From: Pseudomonas furukawaii
GTDB taxonomy: Bacteria > Pseudomonadota > Gammaproteobacteria > Pseudomonadales > Pseudomonadaceae
Length of the DNA: 64,000 nucleotides
Direction: 5' to 3'
Assembly: GCF_002355475.1 (NCBI RefSeq)
Contig: NZ_AP014862.1
Span: 3,534,001-3,598,000 of the forward strand
The translations under genes were made by a program, and so were the position numbers. The notes below the pieces were generated by a model, which was given only the letters and a program-made list of their open reading frames with translations, was not told where the DNA came from and ran no database searches. Below, piece after piece: positions 54,507 through 63,667 of this stretch (position 1 is the first letter of the stretch; each line of letters begins with the position of its first letter).

Positions 54507-55305
54507 ATCTCTCAGAAGCTTCACCCTGCGCGCCGCCGCTTTCGGCCTGCTGCTGGCCGGCGGTCTGGCCCAGGCGGACGAGCCACTCAAGCTGGGTACC
54601 ACCGCCGCCTTCGCCCCGCCTCTGGAAGTGGCGGTAGCCGAAGCCAAGGCCCAGGGGCTGGACGTGGAGCTGGTGGAGTTCACCGACTGGATCGCGCCCA
54701 ATGTCAGCCTGGCCAACGGCGACATCGACGTTAACTACTTCCAGCACATTCCCTTCCTGGAGAACGCCAAGAAGGAAGGCGGCTACGACCTGGTGCCGGT
54801 GGCGCGCGGGGTGCTCAACAACGTCGGCCTGTACTCGAAGAAGCACAAGGACTTCTCCACCCTGCCGGACGGCGCCAAGGTGGCCATCGCCAACGACCCG
54901 ATCAATGGTGGACGCGGCCTGCAACTGCTGCGCAAGGCCGGGCTCATCGAGCTCAAGCCGGATGTCGGCTACAAGGCCACCCTCGACGACATCACCGCCA
55001 ACCCGAAGAACATCCGCATCATCGAACTGGAAGCCGTGCAACTGGTACGCGCCCTGGATGAAGTGGACCTGGCCCAGGGCTACCCGCACTACATCCGCCT
55101 GGCCGGCACCCACGACCCGGAGTCGGCGCTGCTGTTCGACGGCCTGGACAACCCCGAGTACATCATCCAGTTCGTCGCTCAGCCGGCGAAGGCCAAGGAC
55201 GCCCGCCTGCTCAAGTTCATCGACATCTACCAGCATTCGCCGGCTGTGCGCGCCGCCCTGGACAAGGCCCACGGCAAGCTATACCAGCCAGGCTGGGAAA
55301 GCTGA
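54499..55305 (+). CDS. MetQ/NlpA-family substrate-binding protein
   Basis: A 268-residue NLPA-family binding protein with a signal peptide ending AQADEP (about residue 25), then [40 protein letters not shown]-like features (here [17 protein letters not shown]) and YPHYIRLAG are visible. There is no lipobox. It is immediately followed (1 bp) by a MetN-like ATPase and MetI-like permease, forming a full importer. Its position after a DszA-like monooxygenase suggests an organosulfur ligand rather than methionine itself. Confidence 0.91.
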   Translation: MRKSLRSFTLRAAAFGLLLAGGLAQADEPLKLGTTAAFAPPLEVAVAEAKAQGLDVELVEFTDWIAPNVSLANGDIDVNYFQHIPFLENAKKEGGYDLVPVARGVLNNVGLYSKKHKDFSTLPDGAKVAIANDPINGGRGLQLLRKAGLIELKPDVGYKATLDDITANPKNIRIIELEAVQLVRALDEVDLAQGYPHYIRLAGTHDPESALLFDGLDNPEYIIQFVAQPAKAKDARLLKFIDIYQHSPAVRAALDKAHGKLYQPGWES

Positions 55306-55306
55306 C

Positions 55307-56404
55307 ATGAGCGGCTTCGACCCACATCTGCAACAGGCCGCACAGGCCAGCCAGGCCGTCGAGGCGCACCTGCGCTTCGACAACCTGGGCAAGGTCTACG
55401 ACGGCGCCAGCGGCCCAGTGCAGGCATTGCGCGATATCGACCTGGCGATCCAGCGTGGCGAAGTGTTCGGCATCATTGGGCGCAGCGGCGCGGGCAAGTC
55501 CTCGCTGCTGCGCACCATCAACCGTCTGGAGCAGCCCAGCAGCGGCCGTGTGCTGATCGACGGCATCGACATCGCCCGCTACGACGAGGATCAGCTGGTT
55601 GCGCTGCGCCGGCGTATCGGCATGATCTTCCAGCACTTCAACCTGATGTCGGCCAAGACCGTGTGGCAGAACGTCGAGCTGCCGCTGAAGGTCGCTGGCG
55701 TGCCGCGCGAAGCACGCCAGCGCAAGGTGCGCGAACTGCTCGAACTGGTCGGCCTGCAGGACAAGCACGGGGCCTACCCGGCGCAGCTTTCCGGCGGGCA
55801 GAAACAGCGCGTGGGCATCGCCCGCGCCCTGGTACACGATCCGCAGATATTGCTGTGCGACGAGGCCACCAGCGCGCTGGACCCGGAAACCACCCAGTCG
55901 ATACTCGGCCTGCTGCGCGAGATCAACCAGCGCCTGGGTCTCACCGTGGTCCTGATCACCCACGAGATGGCGGTGATCCGCGAGATCTGCGACCGCGTGG
56001 TGGTGCTGGAGCGGGGTGAGGTGGTCGAGCAAGGCCCGGTGTGGCGGGTATTCGGCGCCCCGCGCCATGAGGTGACGCGTACCCTGCTCGCGCCGCTGCA
56101 GCATGCCCTGCCGGCGCGCCTGCAAGAACGTCTGCGCAGCGAACGCGAAAGCGCCGCTGACGACCTGATAGTGCGCCTGCACTTCACCGGCAGCGGCCTG
56201 GAGCCTGACCTGCCCGCCATCGGTGCGGCCCTGGGTGGACAGGTGACGCTGCTCGACGCCAGCCTCGAGCAGATCCAGGACCATGGGGTGGGCCATCTGA
56301 TCCTCGCCGTCGGCCACTCGCCGCTCCCCCACCACACCCTGCTCGACAACGCACGATCGCTGGCCGATCACCTGGAGGTACTGGGCTATGTCGCTGCTGC
56401 TTGA
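55307..56404 (+). CDS. MetN-like ABC transporter ATPase with NIL domain
   Basis: A 365-residue ATPase. Residues about 20-265 form the nucleotide-binding domain (Walker [19 protein letters not shown], signature LSGGQKQR, Walker [16 protein letters not shown]-loop LITHEMAVI), and about 285-362 form a C-terminal NIL-like ligand-sensing domain. [21 protein letters not shown] is MetN-specific. It overlaps the permease gene by 17 bp. It has a 20-residue N-terminal extension compared with E. coli MetN. Confidence 0.93.
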   Translation: MSGFDPHLQQAAQASQAVEAHLRFDNLGKVYDGASGPVQALRDIDLAIQRGEVFGIIGRSGAGKSSLLRTINRLEQPSSGRVLIDGIDIARYDEDQLVALRRRIGMIFQHFNLMSAKTVWQNVELPLKVAGVPREARQRKVRELLELVGLQDKHGAYPAQLSGGQKQRVGIARALVHDPQILLCDEATSALDPETTQSILGLLREINQRLGLTVVLITHEMAVIREICDRVVVLERGEVVEQGPVWRVFGAPRHEVTRTLLAPLQHALPARLQERLRSERESAADDLIVRLHFTGSGLEPDLPAIGAALGGQVTLLDASLEQIQDHGVGHLILAVGHSPLPHHTLLDNARSLADHLEVLGYVAAA

Positions 56405-57041
56405 ACGTCTGTGGCAGGGCCTGCTCGATACCCTGCTTATGGTCGGCGTATCGTCGCTGCTCGCACTGCTGGCCGGCATTCCGCTGGCAGTGTTCCTGGT
56501 CACCAGCAGCAAAGGCGGCATCTTCGAGGCGCCACGGCTGAACGAGGTACTCGGCGCCATCGTCAACCTGTTCCGCTCGATCCCGTTCTTGATCCTGATG
56601 GTTGCGCTCATTCCCTTCACCCGCCTGGTTGTCGGCACCACCTATGGCGTCTGGGCTGCGGTGGTGCCACTGACCATCGCGGCCACGCCGTTCTTCGCTC
56701 GCATTGCCGAAGTCAGTCTGCGTGAAGTCGACCACGGCCTGATCGAAGCCGCCCAGGCCATGGGCTGCCGGCGCTGGCACATCGTCTGGCACGTGCTGCT
56801 GCCCGAGGCCCTGCCGGGCATCGTCGGCGGCTTCACCATCACACTGGTGACCATGATCAATTCCTCGGCCATGGCCGGTGCCATCGGCGCGGGCGGGCTC
56901 GGCGACCTGGCCTACCGCTACGGTTACCAGCGCTTCGACAGCCAGGTGATGCTCACGGTGATCGTCGCCCTGGTGGTGCTGGTCAGCCTGATCCAGTTCA
57001 GCGGCGACCGCCTGGCCAAACGCCTCAACCACCGCACCTGA
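56388..57041 (+). CDS. MetI-like ABC transporter permease
   Basis: A 217-residue permease with five to six helices, [14 protein letters not shown] near residue 40 and the EAA region [46 protein letters not shown] is the MetI signature. It forms the importer with the upstream ATPase and binding protein. Confidence 0.94.
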   Translation: MSLLLERLWQGLLDTLLMVGVSSLLALLAGIPLAVFLVTSSKGGIFEAPRLNEVLGAIVNLFRSIPFLILMVALIPFTRLVVGTTYGVWAAVVPLTIAATPFFARIAEVSLREVDHGLIEAAQAMGCRRWHIVWHVLLPEALPGIVGGFTITLVTMINSSAMAGAIGAGGLGDLAYRYGYQRFDSQVMLTVIVALVVLVSLIQFSGDRLAKRLNHRT

Positions 57042-57077
57042 TTCCTCACCCCACTCGAAACACGCATCGGAGATGCA

Positions 57078-57899
57078 ATGAAAAAACCTAGTCTGCTCAC
57101 CCTGGGCCTTGCCTTGATCACCACCTGCTCCAGCGCCCTTGCCGGCCCCATTCTCGACCGCGTGCAGCAGCGCGGCGAAGTGGTGGGCGTATTGATGGAA
57201 AACTACCCGCCCTTCTCCTTTCTCAATGAGCAGAATCAGCTGGACGGCTTCGACGTGGACATCGCCAAGGCCGTAGCCGACCGCCTGGGCGTCAAGCTGC
57301 GCCTGGAAACGCCGTCCTGGGACGTGATAGCCGCCGGCCGCTGGGGCGGTCGCTATGACCTGTGCATCTGCTCCATGACGCCGAGCCAGGCGCGTGCCGA
57401 GGTCTTCAACTTCCCGCTCAACTACTACGCCTCGCCTGCCGTCATCGTGGTCAATGCAGCGGACGAACGTATCCAAAGCGGCAAGGATCTGGACGGCAGG
57501 AAAGTGGGCGTGATCACCGCCTCCACCTACGAGAGCTACCTGCGCAAGGACCTGGTGATCGAAGGTGCCGAAGATCGGAAGATCGACTACCCCTTCGACC
57601 AGGTGCAGATCGCGCCCTACGACAACGAGACCGTCGCCTTCCAGGATCTCGCCCTCGGCGCTGGCGTTCGCCTGGACGCCATGGTCACCAACCTGGTGAC
57701 CGCCAGGGAACGCATCGCCGCCGACCCGCGCTTCAAGGTGACCGGCGAGGTGCTGTATGGCGAACCCAATGCCGTGGCCACCGAGAAGGGTGATCCGGAG
57801 TGGGACGCCAAGTTGGTCGAGATATTCGCAGCACTCAAGCAGGACGGCACCCTGGCGAAGATCTCGCAGAAATGGATCGGCACCGATATCAGCCAATGA
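57078..57899 (+). CDS. Family-3 (amino-acid-type) periplasmic binding protein
   Basis: A 273-residue binding protein with a signal peptide ending ALAGP (about residue 23). VLMENYPPFSFLNEQNQLDGFDVDIAKAVADRLG is the family-3 pattern, seen here as ENYPPFSF followed by DGFDVDIAKA. MTPSQARAEVFNFPLNYY follows at about 107. Relatives bind cystine, polar amino acids or opines. It overlaps the permease gene by 4 bp. A sulfur-containing amino acid is a reasonable guess from context. Confidence 0.9.
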   Translation: MKKPSLLTLGLALITTCSSALAGPILDRVQQRGEVVGVLMENYPPFSFLNEQNQLDGFDVDIAKAVADRLGVKLRLETPSWDVIAAGRWGGRYDLCICSMTPSQARAEVFNFPLNYYASPAVIVVNAADERIQSGKDLDGRKVGVITASTYESYLRKDLVIEGAEDRKIDYPFDQVQIAPYDNETVAFQDLALGAGVRLDAMVTNLVTARERIAADPRFKVTGEVLYGEPNAVATEKGDPEWDAKLVEIFAALKQDGTLAKISQKWIGTDISQ

Positions 57900-58738
57900 C
57901 CGCCTTCCCTCAACCACCCCGCCTGCCGCGCCTCGCGGCGGGCATGCTGTCAGCGCTGCCACGCCTCTTCGGTTTTCGCGTACGCCTGTACCTGACCTGG
58001 GCCGCGTTACTGGCGCTGTGCGTCGCATTCTTCCTGACCTTCGACCTGAAGTTCTCGGTGATCGCGGACAAGTGGCCAAACCTGGTGGGCATCGACCTGG
58101 GGCCGAACGGTTTCCTCCAGGGCGCCGCACTGACCCTGTTTCTCAGCGTCTGCTCGATCATCGTATCGGTACTGCTGGGCTTTATCGCCGCGCTGGCGCG
58201 CCTGTCCTCCAGCGCCGTGGCCTTTGGTATCGCGACCTTCTACGCCTCGTTCTTTCGTGGCACACCGCTGCTGATCCAGATCCTGCTGATCTACCTGGGG
58301 CTGCCGCAGATAGGGCTGGTGCCTGGAGCGATCACGGCCGGCATCCTGGCTCTGTCGCTGAACTACGGCGCCTACCTGAGCGAGATCTTCCGCGCCGGCA
58401 TCCTGGGTGTCGCCCACGGCCAGCGCGAGGCCGCGCTGGCACTGGGCATGCGGCGCGGCGTGATCTTCTGGCGCATCGTCCTGCCGCAGGCCATGCGCAC
58501 CATCCTGCCGCCCACCACCAACCAGTTCATCTCCATGCTCAAGGACTCCTCGCTGGTATCGGTGATGGGCGTCTGGGAAATCATGTTCCTGGCCCAGTCC
58601 TATGGGCGCTCGTCGTACCGCTACATCGAGCTGCTGACCGCCGCCGCGGTCATCTACTGGCTGCTGTCGATCGGCCTGGAACTGATCCAGGCACGGCTGG
58701 AGCGGCACTACGGCAAGGGTTTCCAGGAGCGGCGCTAG
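57896..58738 (+). CDS. Amino-acid-type ABC transporter permease (HisM/GlnP family)
   Basis: A 280-residue permease with an N-terminal helix at about 28-48 and a core of about five helices, including FFRGTPLLIQILLIYLGLP and the EAA-type ALALGMRRGVIFWRIVLPQAMRTILPPTTNQFISMLKDSSL, both typical of the His/Glu/Gln/Arg/opine family. ATG 57896 overlaps the binding-protein stop. No matching GlnQ-type ATPase gene is adjacent, so the transporter must borrow an ATPase. Confidence 0.91.
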   Translation: MTAFPQPPRLPRLAAGMLSALPRLFGFRVRLYLTWAALLALCVAFFLTFDLKFSVIADKWPNLVGIDLGPNGFLQGAALTLFLSVCSIIVSVLLGFIAALARLSSSAVAFGIATFYASFFRGTPLLIQILLIYLGLPQIGLVPGAITAGILALSLNYGAYLSEIFRAGILGVAHGQREAALALGMRRGVIFWRIVLPQAMRTILPPTTNQFISMLKDSSLVSVMGVWEIMFLAQSYGRSSYRYIELLTAAAVIYWLLSIGLELIQARLERHYGKGFQERR

Positions 58739-58803
58739 CCTTCAGACCTGGCCTTGCGCCTTCGGTGCCGGCCAGCCCCCCAATTGATCAATAGAGAAAG
58801 TCC

Positions 58804-60183
58804 ATGTCCGATCCAACTCCCCTGCTCTTTGGCCTCTACGAACAAGCCAGCGTCGGCTGCGGCGGCGCGCCCAGCCTGTGGACGCATCCGGCCGACGAGC
58901 GCCTGGGCATCAACACCCTGAAATTCTGGTCGAACCAGGCGCGCATCGCCGAGCAGGCCAACCTCGACCTGTTCTTCTTCGCCGAAGTGCTGGGTTTCTA
59001 CGACGTGCATGGCGGCAACCATGATGCCGCCCTGAAATGGGCCGTCGAGGCGCCGGCCAATGACCCGCTGCTGCACATCCCGGCACTGGCGGCGCTGACC
59101 GATCACCTCGCCTTCGGTGCGACGGTCAGCACCACCTACGAACACCCGTTCAGCCACGCACGTCGCTTCAGCACGCTGGATCACCTGACCGGCGGTCGTA
59201 TCGGCTGGAACATTGTCACCTCCTACCTGACCAGCGCTGCGCGTAACTTTGGCCTGGATCGGATGATTCGCCACGATGACCGTTACGAACGCGCCGAAGA
59301 GTTCATGGACGTGGTCTACAAGCTCTGGGAAGGCAGCTGGGCCAATGATGCCGTGGTGGCTGACAAGGCAAGGCAGCTTTACGCCCGTGGCGAGCGGGTT
59401 CGACCGATCAACCACGAAGGCGCCCACTACCGGGTGGCCGGGCCGCACCTGGCCGCACCCTCGCCGCAACGCAGCCCGCTGCTGATCCAGGCGGGCTGGT
59501 CGGGGCGGGGACGGCAGTTCGCCGCCAAGCACGCCGAGCTGATCTTCACCGCCAAGTCCGACCCGCTGGAGATCCGCGCCGGGCTCGACGACATCGCCCG
59601 CCAGGCCGTGGCCAACGGCCGTGCCGCCGATGACGTGAAATCCCTCACCGTACTGCGGGTCGTCACCGCGCCCACGGCCATCGAGGCGCAGCAGAAATAC
59701 GATCAGTTGCAGAGCAACTATCACCTGCAGGCTCAACTGGTCAGCTATGCCGGCGATACCGGCATCGACATCGACCGCTACGCCGACAACGAGCCACTGA
59801 CCACCCACACCGAAGGCATGACCTCCTACGTCATGCGCCCCGGCGGCAGCGGCAAGCCGCTGACCGCAGGCGAGGTGCGCCAACGCTTCGCCAGGGTCAC
59901 CCGCGGTACCGATCTGATTCTGGTCGGCACACCGGCCCAGGTCGCGGAGAAGATCGAAGAGCACGCGCGGATCTCCGGCACCACCGGCTACATGCTCAAC
60001 CCACTGATCAGCCCCGGCACGCTCACCGATTTCGCCGAGCTGATCGTGCCGGAGCTGCAAAAGCGTGGGCTGTACCGCACGGCTGCGCAAAGCGGCACCT
60101 TGCGTTCACGACTGCGTCGTGACGGCGCCGACCATTTGCCGGGCAATGCCTATGGCGCTCGTTTCAGGTTCGTCCAGGACTGA
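58804..60183 (+). CDS. NtaA/SnaA/DszA-family FMNH2-dependent monooxygenase, copy 2
   Basis: A 459-residue luciferase-like monooxygenase. LFFFAEVLGFYDVHGG, YEHPFSHARRFSTLDHLTGGRIGWNIVTSYLTSAARNFG and LLIQAGWSGRG are the family landmarks. It is clearly paralogous to the gene at 53124. It follows an amino-acid-type importer by 65 bp and is the last gene of the sulfur block; plasmid-derived debris begins within 200 bp. The substrate is unknown, and reduced flavin must come from elsewhere. Confidence 0.92.
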   Translation: MSDPTPLLFGLYEQASVGCGGAPSLWTHPADERLGINTLKFWSNQARIAEQANLDLFFFAEVLGFYDVHGGNHDAALKWAVEAPANDPLLHIPALAALTDHLAFGATVSTTYEHPFSHARRFSTLDHLTGGRIGWNIVTSYLTSAARNFGLDRMIRHDDRYERAEEFMDVVYKLWEGSWANDAVVADKARQLYARGERVRPINHEGAHYRVAGPHLAAPSPQRSPLLIQAGWSGRGRQFAAKHAELIFTAKSDPLEIRAGLDDIARQAVANGRAADDVKSLTVLRVVTAPTAIEAQQKYDQLQSNYHLQAQLVSYAGDTGIDIDRYADNEPLTTHTEGMTSYVMRPGGSGKPLTAGEVRQRFARVTRGTDLILVGTPAQVAEKIEEHARISGTTGYMLNPLISPGTLTDFAELIVPELQKRGLYRTAAQSGTLRSRLRRDGADHLPGNAYGARFRFVQD

Positions 60184-60378
60184 GTGCACAGTAGAAGTCG
60201 AAGCGACAGAACTGACCGATCGATCTGCTGCCGCATTAAACCTGCGCCTCTGGTCGATTCTGTCGAGAAAACCGGCGTCGTTTCAGCTTTTCCTGAGCCG
60301 CATCCATCAGCGCTTGAGCTCGCACCAAGGCTGCGGGTTCTGCACGGCGAGTATTACTTCAATTTCAAGCTGCCGATT

Positions 60379-60864
60379 GGTGTCAGTCTGACCTCGCACG
60401 GCGGACTGACCGAGTTGGCCGACGACCTGAAAGGGGGCCTTGCCCTGCAGGCAATGGAAGAGCTGATCACGCACTGGCGGGAGCGCCTGCCCGCCGATCC
60501 GAAGGAGCTGTTCGCGGCGCTGCTGGAACTGTCCCTGGAAGACTTGGCCGCACTGTTTGCCGTGTGCGCCGGTACGGGCGTCGATGTGGTGAGCGACAAG
60601 GGCACCAAGGGCGACAGCGCCGCTGATGTGCTGGCCAGCACGCTGAGCCTCGACATGCGGAACTGGTGGAAGCCAACCGCAGAAAGATACTTCGCGCAGG
60701 TACCGAAGGGTCTTTCCCTGGAGGCCATGCAGGTCGTCGCCCCGGCCGAAGTGGCTCGCCTGTCCGCCCTGAAGAAAGGCGACCTCGCCAGCGAGGCGGG
60801 TCGCTTGGTCGAAGGGACGAGCTGGCTGCCGGCGATCCTCACCAGCCACGAAACTCAGGCATAG
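60379..60864 (+). pseudogene. C-terminal remnant of a plasmid/ICE ParB-family protein
   Basis: LTSHGGLTELADDLKGG, MRNWWKPTAERYFAQVPK and LKKGDLASEAGRLVEG match the C-terminal part of ParB-like partition proteins of plasmids and integrative elements. The N-terminal nuclease-like and HTH domains are missing. The open frame continues upstream to 60184 but without ParB character, so the gene was cut where the sulfur block begins. Confidence 0.65.
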
Positions 60865-60872
60865 GAGGCACC

Positions 60873-61220
60873 ATGGCCCAGCGCGCAGCGCCACTGATGT
60901 GGAGCTACTCGCTCCAGTGGTGCTTGCCGCGCAGGCCATGCCCATGCCCCCGCGAGCTGCTGGCGAGACACACCCGCCCAGGTGCTCCGATTCCTCCCAC
61001 GATTCTCGATGCATGGAAACGGTACCAGCCGCAGGGCGACCGCGTGAGCCTCGACTCCCGGCAATCGGAAACCGTTCGGCACGGGAGTGCCTGACGCAAG
61101 GGCGAGGCCCGGCAGCGGCGGCTGGTGAAGCGAGTCGAGAAGGCGGCGCCGCTGTTTTCCGATGAGCTGATTGCCAGGGATCTGCGGGAACGCAGCAGCT
61201 ACTACAACGGCCACAAGTAA
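60873..61220 (+). pseudogene. Broken small gene following the ParB remnant
   Basis: An ATG at 60873 with AGGAGG upstream opens a frame that is interrupted by TGA at 61092-61094 and continues in the same frame to TAA at 61218. The part after the TGA (GEARQRRLVKRVEKAAPLF and IARDLRERSSYYNGHK) has real protein character. The first part is Pro/Arg-rich and less convincing, so a further frameshift is possible. The family is not identified. Confidence 0.4.
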
Positions 61221-61223
61221 CGA

Positions 61224-61281
61224 CCAGGGGGACGTTCCCCCTGGACCCCCATCCCTCTACACCAAGGGGTTCATCCCCTTG
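61224..61281 (+). terminator. Two consecutive perfect hairpins before the integrase
   Basis: CCAGGGGG-ACGTT-CCCCCTGG (61224-61244) and CAAGGGG-TTCAT-CCCCTTG (61263-61281) lie back to back. Such paired hairpins are common after genes on integrative elements. There is no long T-tract, so termination is likely but unproven. Confidence 0.5.
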
Positions 61282-61298
61282 TCATCCCCATTTTCGCC

Positions 61299-62321
61299 GT
61301 GTTCGGCGGCCGCGACTCGACAGGCAGAGACAGTCCAGAGCCTATCAAGGGGAAGCGCTTTCGCCGACGCTTCAAGACCAAGGCGGAAGCCGTCCGTTTC
61401 GAGTCTCTGGTTCGGCAGCGACTCGTCCAGGACGCCGAATGGAACCCCAAACCCAAGGACAAGCGCCGGCTCACCGAGTTGGTTGATAAATGGTTCGACC
61501 TGCACGGCCACACGCTGTCGGATGGGGTACGTCGCAAGGAAATACTGCTGGTCCTTGCCAAAGCGCTACGAGATCCAGTCGGCCGGGAACTGACCGGCAA
61601 CCAGGTCAATGAACTACGCCGGGCGCAGATGGCAAAAGGCGTAGCCGGGAAGACGCTTAATAACCGCCTGGGCTACTTGAAAGCGGTATTCAACGAGCTG
61701 TACCAGCTAGGCGAGATCGAGTACCGAAATCCCTTGGAACGAGTCCGGCCAGTCAAGCTCCAGGAGCGCGCCCTGTCATTCCTGAGCCTGGAGGACATCA
61801 ACGTATTGCTGACCGCCCTGGACGCGCGAGACAGCTCCCCTCACCCGCCGATGATTGCCCGGGTCTGCCTTGCAACTGGAGCACGCTGGGGCGAGGTGGA
61901 AGGTCTTGATCCGGCCCTGGTACGCAATGGCACCGTCACCTTTGCCAACACCAAGTCAAAACGCACGCGGACCGTTCCTATCAGCGCCGAGCTGGAGGAA
62001 GCACTGAAGGCCCATCTGGCCCATCACGGGCGCTTTACGCATTGCATGGAGACATTCCGACGTGTGCTGCGCGCAACGGAGATCAAGGTGCCCCAGGGCC
62101 AGGCCAGCCACATCCTGAGGCACACCTTTGCATCTCACTTCATCATGAACGGCGGGAACATCCTGACGCTGCAGAAGATCCTCGGGCATACGTCGCTGGC
62201 CATGACGATGCGTTATGCGCATTTGTCGCCAGATCACTTACTAGATGCCCTGCAATTCAACCCGCTGGCTTCCACATGCTCCGGCAGTAACCTATCAGCA
62301 GGAGTAACGGCAAAGTCATAA
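61299..62321 (+). CDS. Tyrosine recombinase (phage-type integrase)
   Basis: Up to 340 residues from a GTG start. The catalytic residues are visible: Arg196 (GARWGE), His271 and Arg274 (HILRHTFASH), the GHTS motif near 297, and Tyr306 (MRYAHL). An N-terminal core-binding SAM-like domain spans about 55-150. The first residues resemble the middle of an AP2-like N-terminal domain rather than a natural start, so the gene may have lost its first ~20 codons to the upstream junction. It lies about 1.2 kb from the 3' end of tRNA-Ser(GGA), the usual place for an island integrase. Confidence 0.85.
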   Translation: MFGGRDSTGRDSPEPIKGKRFRRRFKTKAEAVRFESLVRQRLVQDAEWNPKPKDKRRLTELVDKWFDLHGHTLSDGVRRKEILLVLAKALRDPVGRELTGNQVNELRRAQMAKGVAGKTLNNRLGYLKAVFNELYQLGEIEYRNPLERVRPVKLQERALSFLSLEDINVLLTALDARDSSPHPPMIARVCLATGARWGEVEGLDPALVRNGTVTFANTKSKRTRTVPISAELEEALKAHLAHHGRFTHCMETFRRVLRATEIKVPQGQASHILRHTFASHFIMNGGNILTLQKILGHTSLAMTMRYAHLSPDHLLDALQFNPLASTCSGSNLSAGVTAKS

Positions 62322-62634
62322 TCACGACCAGAAGCCCTACGCTGATGAAGTGCCAGAGCAACATCGCAAAACCAGCAAGCCCTGAAACCAAACCAAGTTT
62401 TACCAGCAGAGGAAGGCTGGCGAGCGTCCTGGTCCGGTAGTTGAAGGCGAGCCACCACATGGTCGCCAATCCAATCCCCGCCAAGATCACTGCGGCGGAG
62501 AAGAAACCGTAACCAACCAGACCCTTGTGAATAATGCGCATGACAACTACGGCGCCTACTACATAAAGCAAGGTGGGAGGGAGTAGGCAAACCAGCGCCA
62601 CGCCAGCATCAAACAGGAATGATCCCTTTCGCAT
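62257..62634 (-). CDS. Small integral membrane protein
   Basis: A 125-residue protein with four predicted membrane helices (about 10-33, 42-63, 74-95 and 97-117) and a short basic loop (NYRTRTL). Its start directly follows the stop of the YafO-like remnant, and its 3' end overlaps the end of the convergent integrase by 65 bp. The family is not recognised. It is probably co-transcribed with the toxin-like gene. Confidence 0.6.
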   Translation of the reverse strand: MRKGSFLFDAGVALVCLLPPTLLYVVGAVVVMRIIHKGLVGYGFFSAAVILAGIGLATMWWLAFNYRTRTLASLPLLVKLGLVSGLAGFAMLLWHFISVGLLVVIMTLPLLLLIGYCRSMWKPAG

Positions 62635-63151
62635 TCAATTGATTCCTTTCGTACAAAGCCCAATCAGCTGGTCATTCTTTTCCAGGACGAGCTGTCTTTG
62701 AAAGAGGGTCACTCCGCGCATTGGGAACGAATCGTTCTCTCGGAACCACTCTTCCGCCAGGTCGGCCAGATGACCAACCAGGGATGCCTTGTTGAGCAGT
62801 GTGTGAGCATCGTCATGCAGATAGGCGAGAAGGCAGTAGTTGCCTCGATCGTCCTTCACATAGACAAGCATTCGGTCAGAGGAACGCCGAAACGGTTCTT
62901 TCTGCTTCCAGCCTTTAAAGAAACGCGGATTCTGACCAGGACGGGATGATGTGGATGTGCTTGAGCGCCGCTGCGCGCGCACTGGAGGGCCAATCCAGAG
63001 GTGCGTCACGGCCGAAATGATTGTGACCGCCCCGCTGAATGTAGACAGCGAATGCATCGACGAGGGAGTCCAGGAAGGAGCGAAGTCGCTGGTCTGATCT
63101 TGCCCAGGCAGCTTCAAAGACGGGGGAGCGATCTATCCTTGGCCTCGTCAT
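62635..63151 (-). pseudogene. YafO-like toxin gene with a frameshift
   Basis: The first frame (from ATG 63151) gives FGRDAPLDWPSSARAAALKHIHII, like the YafO FGRD...W...HIH region. The second frame picks up at about 62950 with RPGQNPRFFKGWKQKEPF, then DRMLVYVKDDRGNYCLLAYLHDDAH and MAEAF-like LADLAEEW, matching the C-terminal half of YafO. The two halves are one base out of phase around 62945-62955. YafO toxins are ribosome-dependent mRNA endonucleases. As read the gene is broken, unless the shift is programmed or a sequencing error. Confidence 0.65.
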
Positions 63152-63166
63152 CCTTGACCAGGAGCC

Positions 63167-63358
63167 TTATCGCGAGGTCAGTAGCTCAACGAAGACATCT
63201 GACAATTCACGCGACTCGCTATCAGAGAGGTGCGCGATCGGCGAAGGCTGAGGTTTCACTGTCTTCTTCTTCGCGATGACGCGCACGAAACGGCCAGTCC
63301 GCTTGTCACGAGAGACCAAGCCCCTTCCACCGTTATGATTTTCTGCGCGGCCAGCCAT
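63167..63358 (-). CDS. Small protein upstream of the YafO-like gene, candidate antitoxin
   Basis: A 63-residue protein starting MAGRAENHNGGRGLVSRDKR, with a basic middle (VRVIAKKKTVK) and an acidic C-terminal helix (SDSESRELSDVFVELLTS). It ends 15 bp before the toxin-like start on the same strand, the position of YafN. It is shorter than YafN and no Phd/YefM motif is clear, so the antitoxin role rests on position. Confidence 0.5.
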   Translation of the reverse strand: MAGRAENHNGGRGLVSRDKRTGRFVRVIAKKKTVKPQPSPIAHLSDSESRELSDVFVELLTSR

Positions 63359-63494
63359 GACAGCTTCCCTCTCCTGCGAACGCAGCCTGAGCTGCAATGA
63401 GCTCACTATACACGACGTGACGGCGGGGACCCCGGAAGCAGCGAGAAGCACTTTCGACACTTTTTCGACACCCGATTTTCCGCAGACAAAGAAA

Positions 63495-63526
63495 AAGCCC
63501 CTGATCTCGTTAGAAATCAGGGGCTT
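63495..63526 (-). terminator. Rho-independent terminator of tRNA-Ser
   Basis: An 11-bp perfect stem AAGCCCCTGAT / ATCAGGGGCTT with a 10-nt loop is followed on the minus strand by TTTTTC. It begins 14 bp after the tRNA 3' end. Confidence 0.9.
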
Positions 63527-63540
63527 ATCTATTCGGAAAG

Positions 63541-63630
63541 TGGCGGTGAGGGAGGGATTCGAACCCTCGATACGGTTTCCCGTATACACACTTTCCAGGC
63601 GTGCTCCTTCAACCGCTCGGACACCTCACC
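63541..63630 (-). tRNA. tRNA-Ser(GGA)
   Basis: A 90-nt class II tRNA. The acceptor strand GGTGAGG pairs with CCTCACC, the D-arm reads GTCCGAGCGGTTGAAGGAG-like, and the anticodon loop carries GGA (CTGGAAA). A long variable arm (GTATACGGGAAACCGTAT) is typical of serine, the T-loop is GGTTCGAATCC, and CCA is encoded. Its 3' end faces the integrase, making it the probable integration site for the flanking element. Confidence 0.97.
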
Positions 63631-63667
63631 GGAACCTCTTCGACGCTGTGCTCGTCGAGGTGCGCGT

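Noticed and set aside
56184-58130. A 648-codon minus-strand frame
   Set aside because: It spans three plus-strand ABC genes with clear domains and is compositionally a shadow frame.
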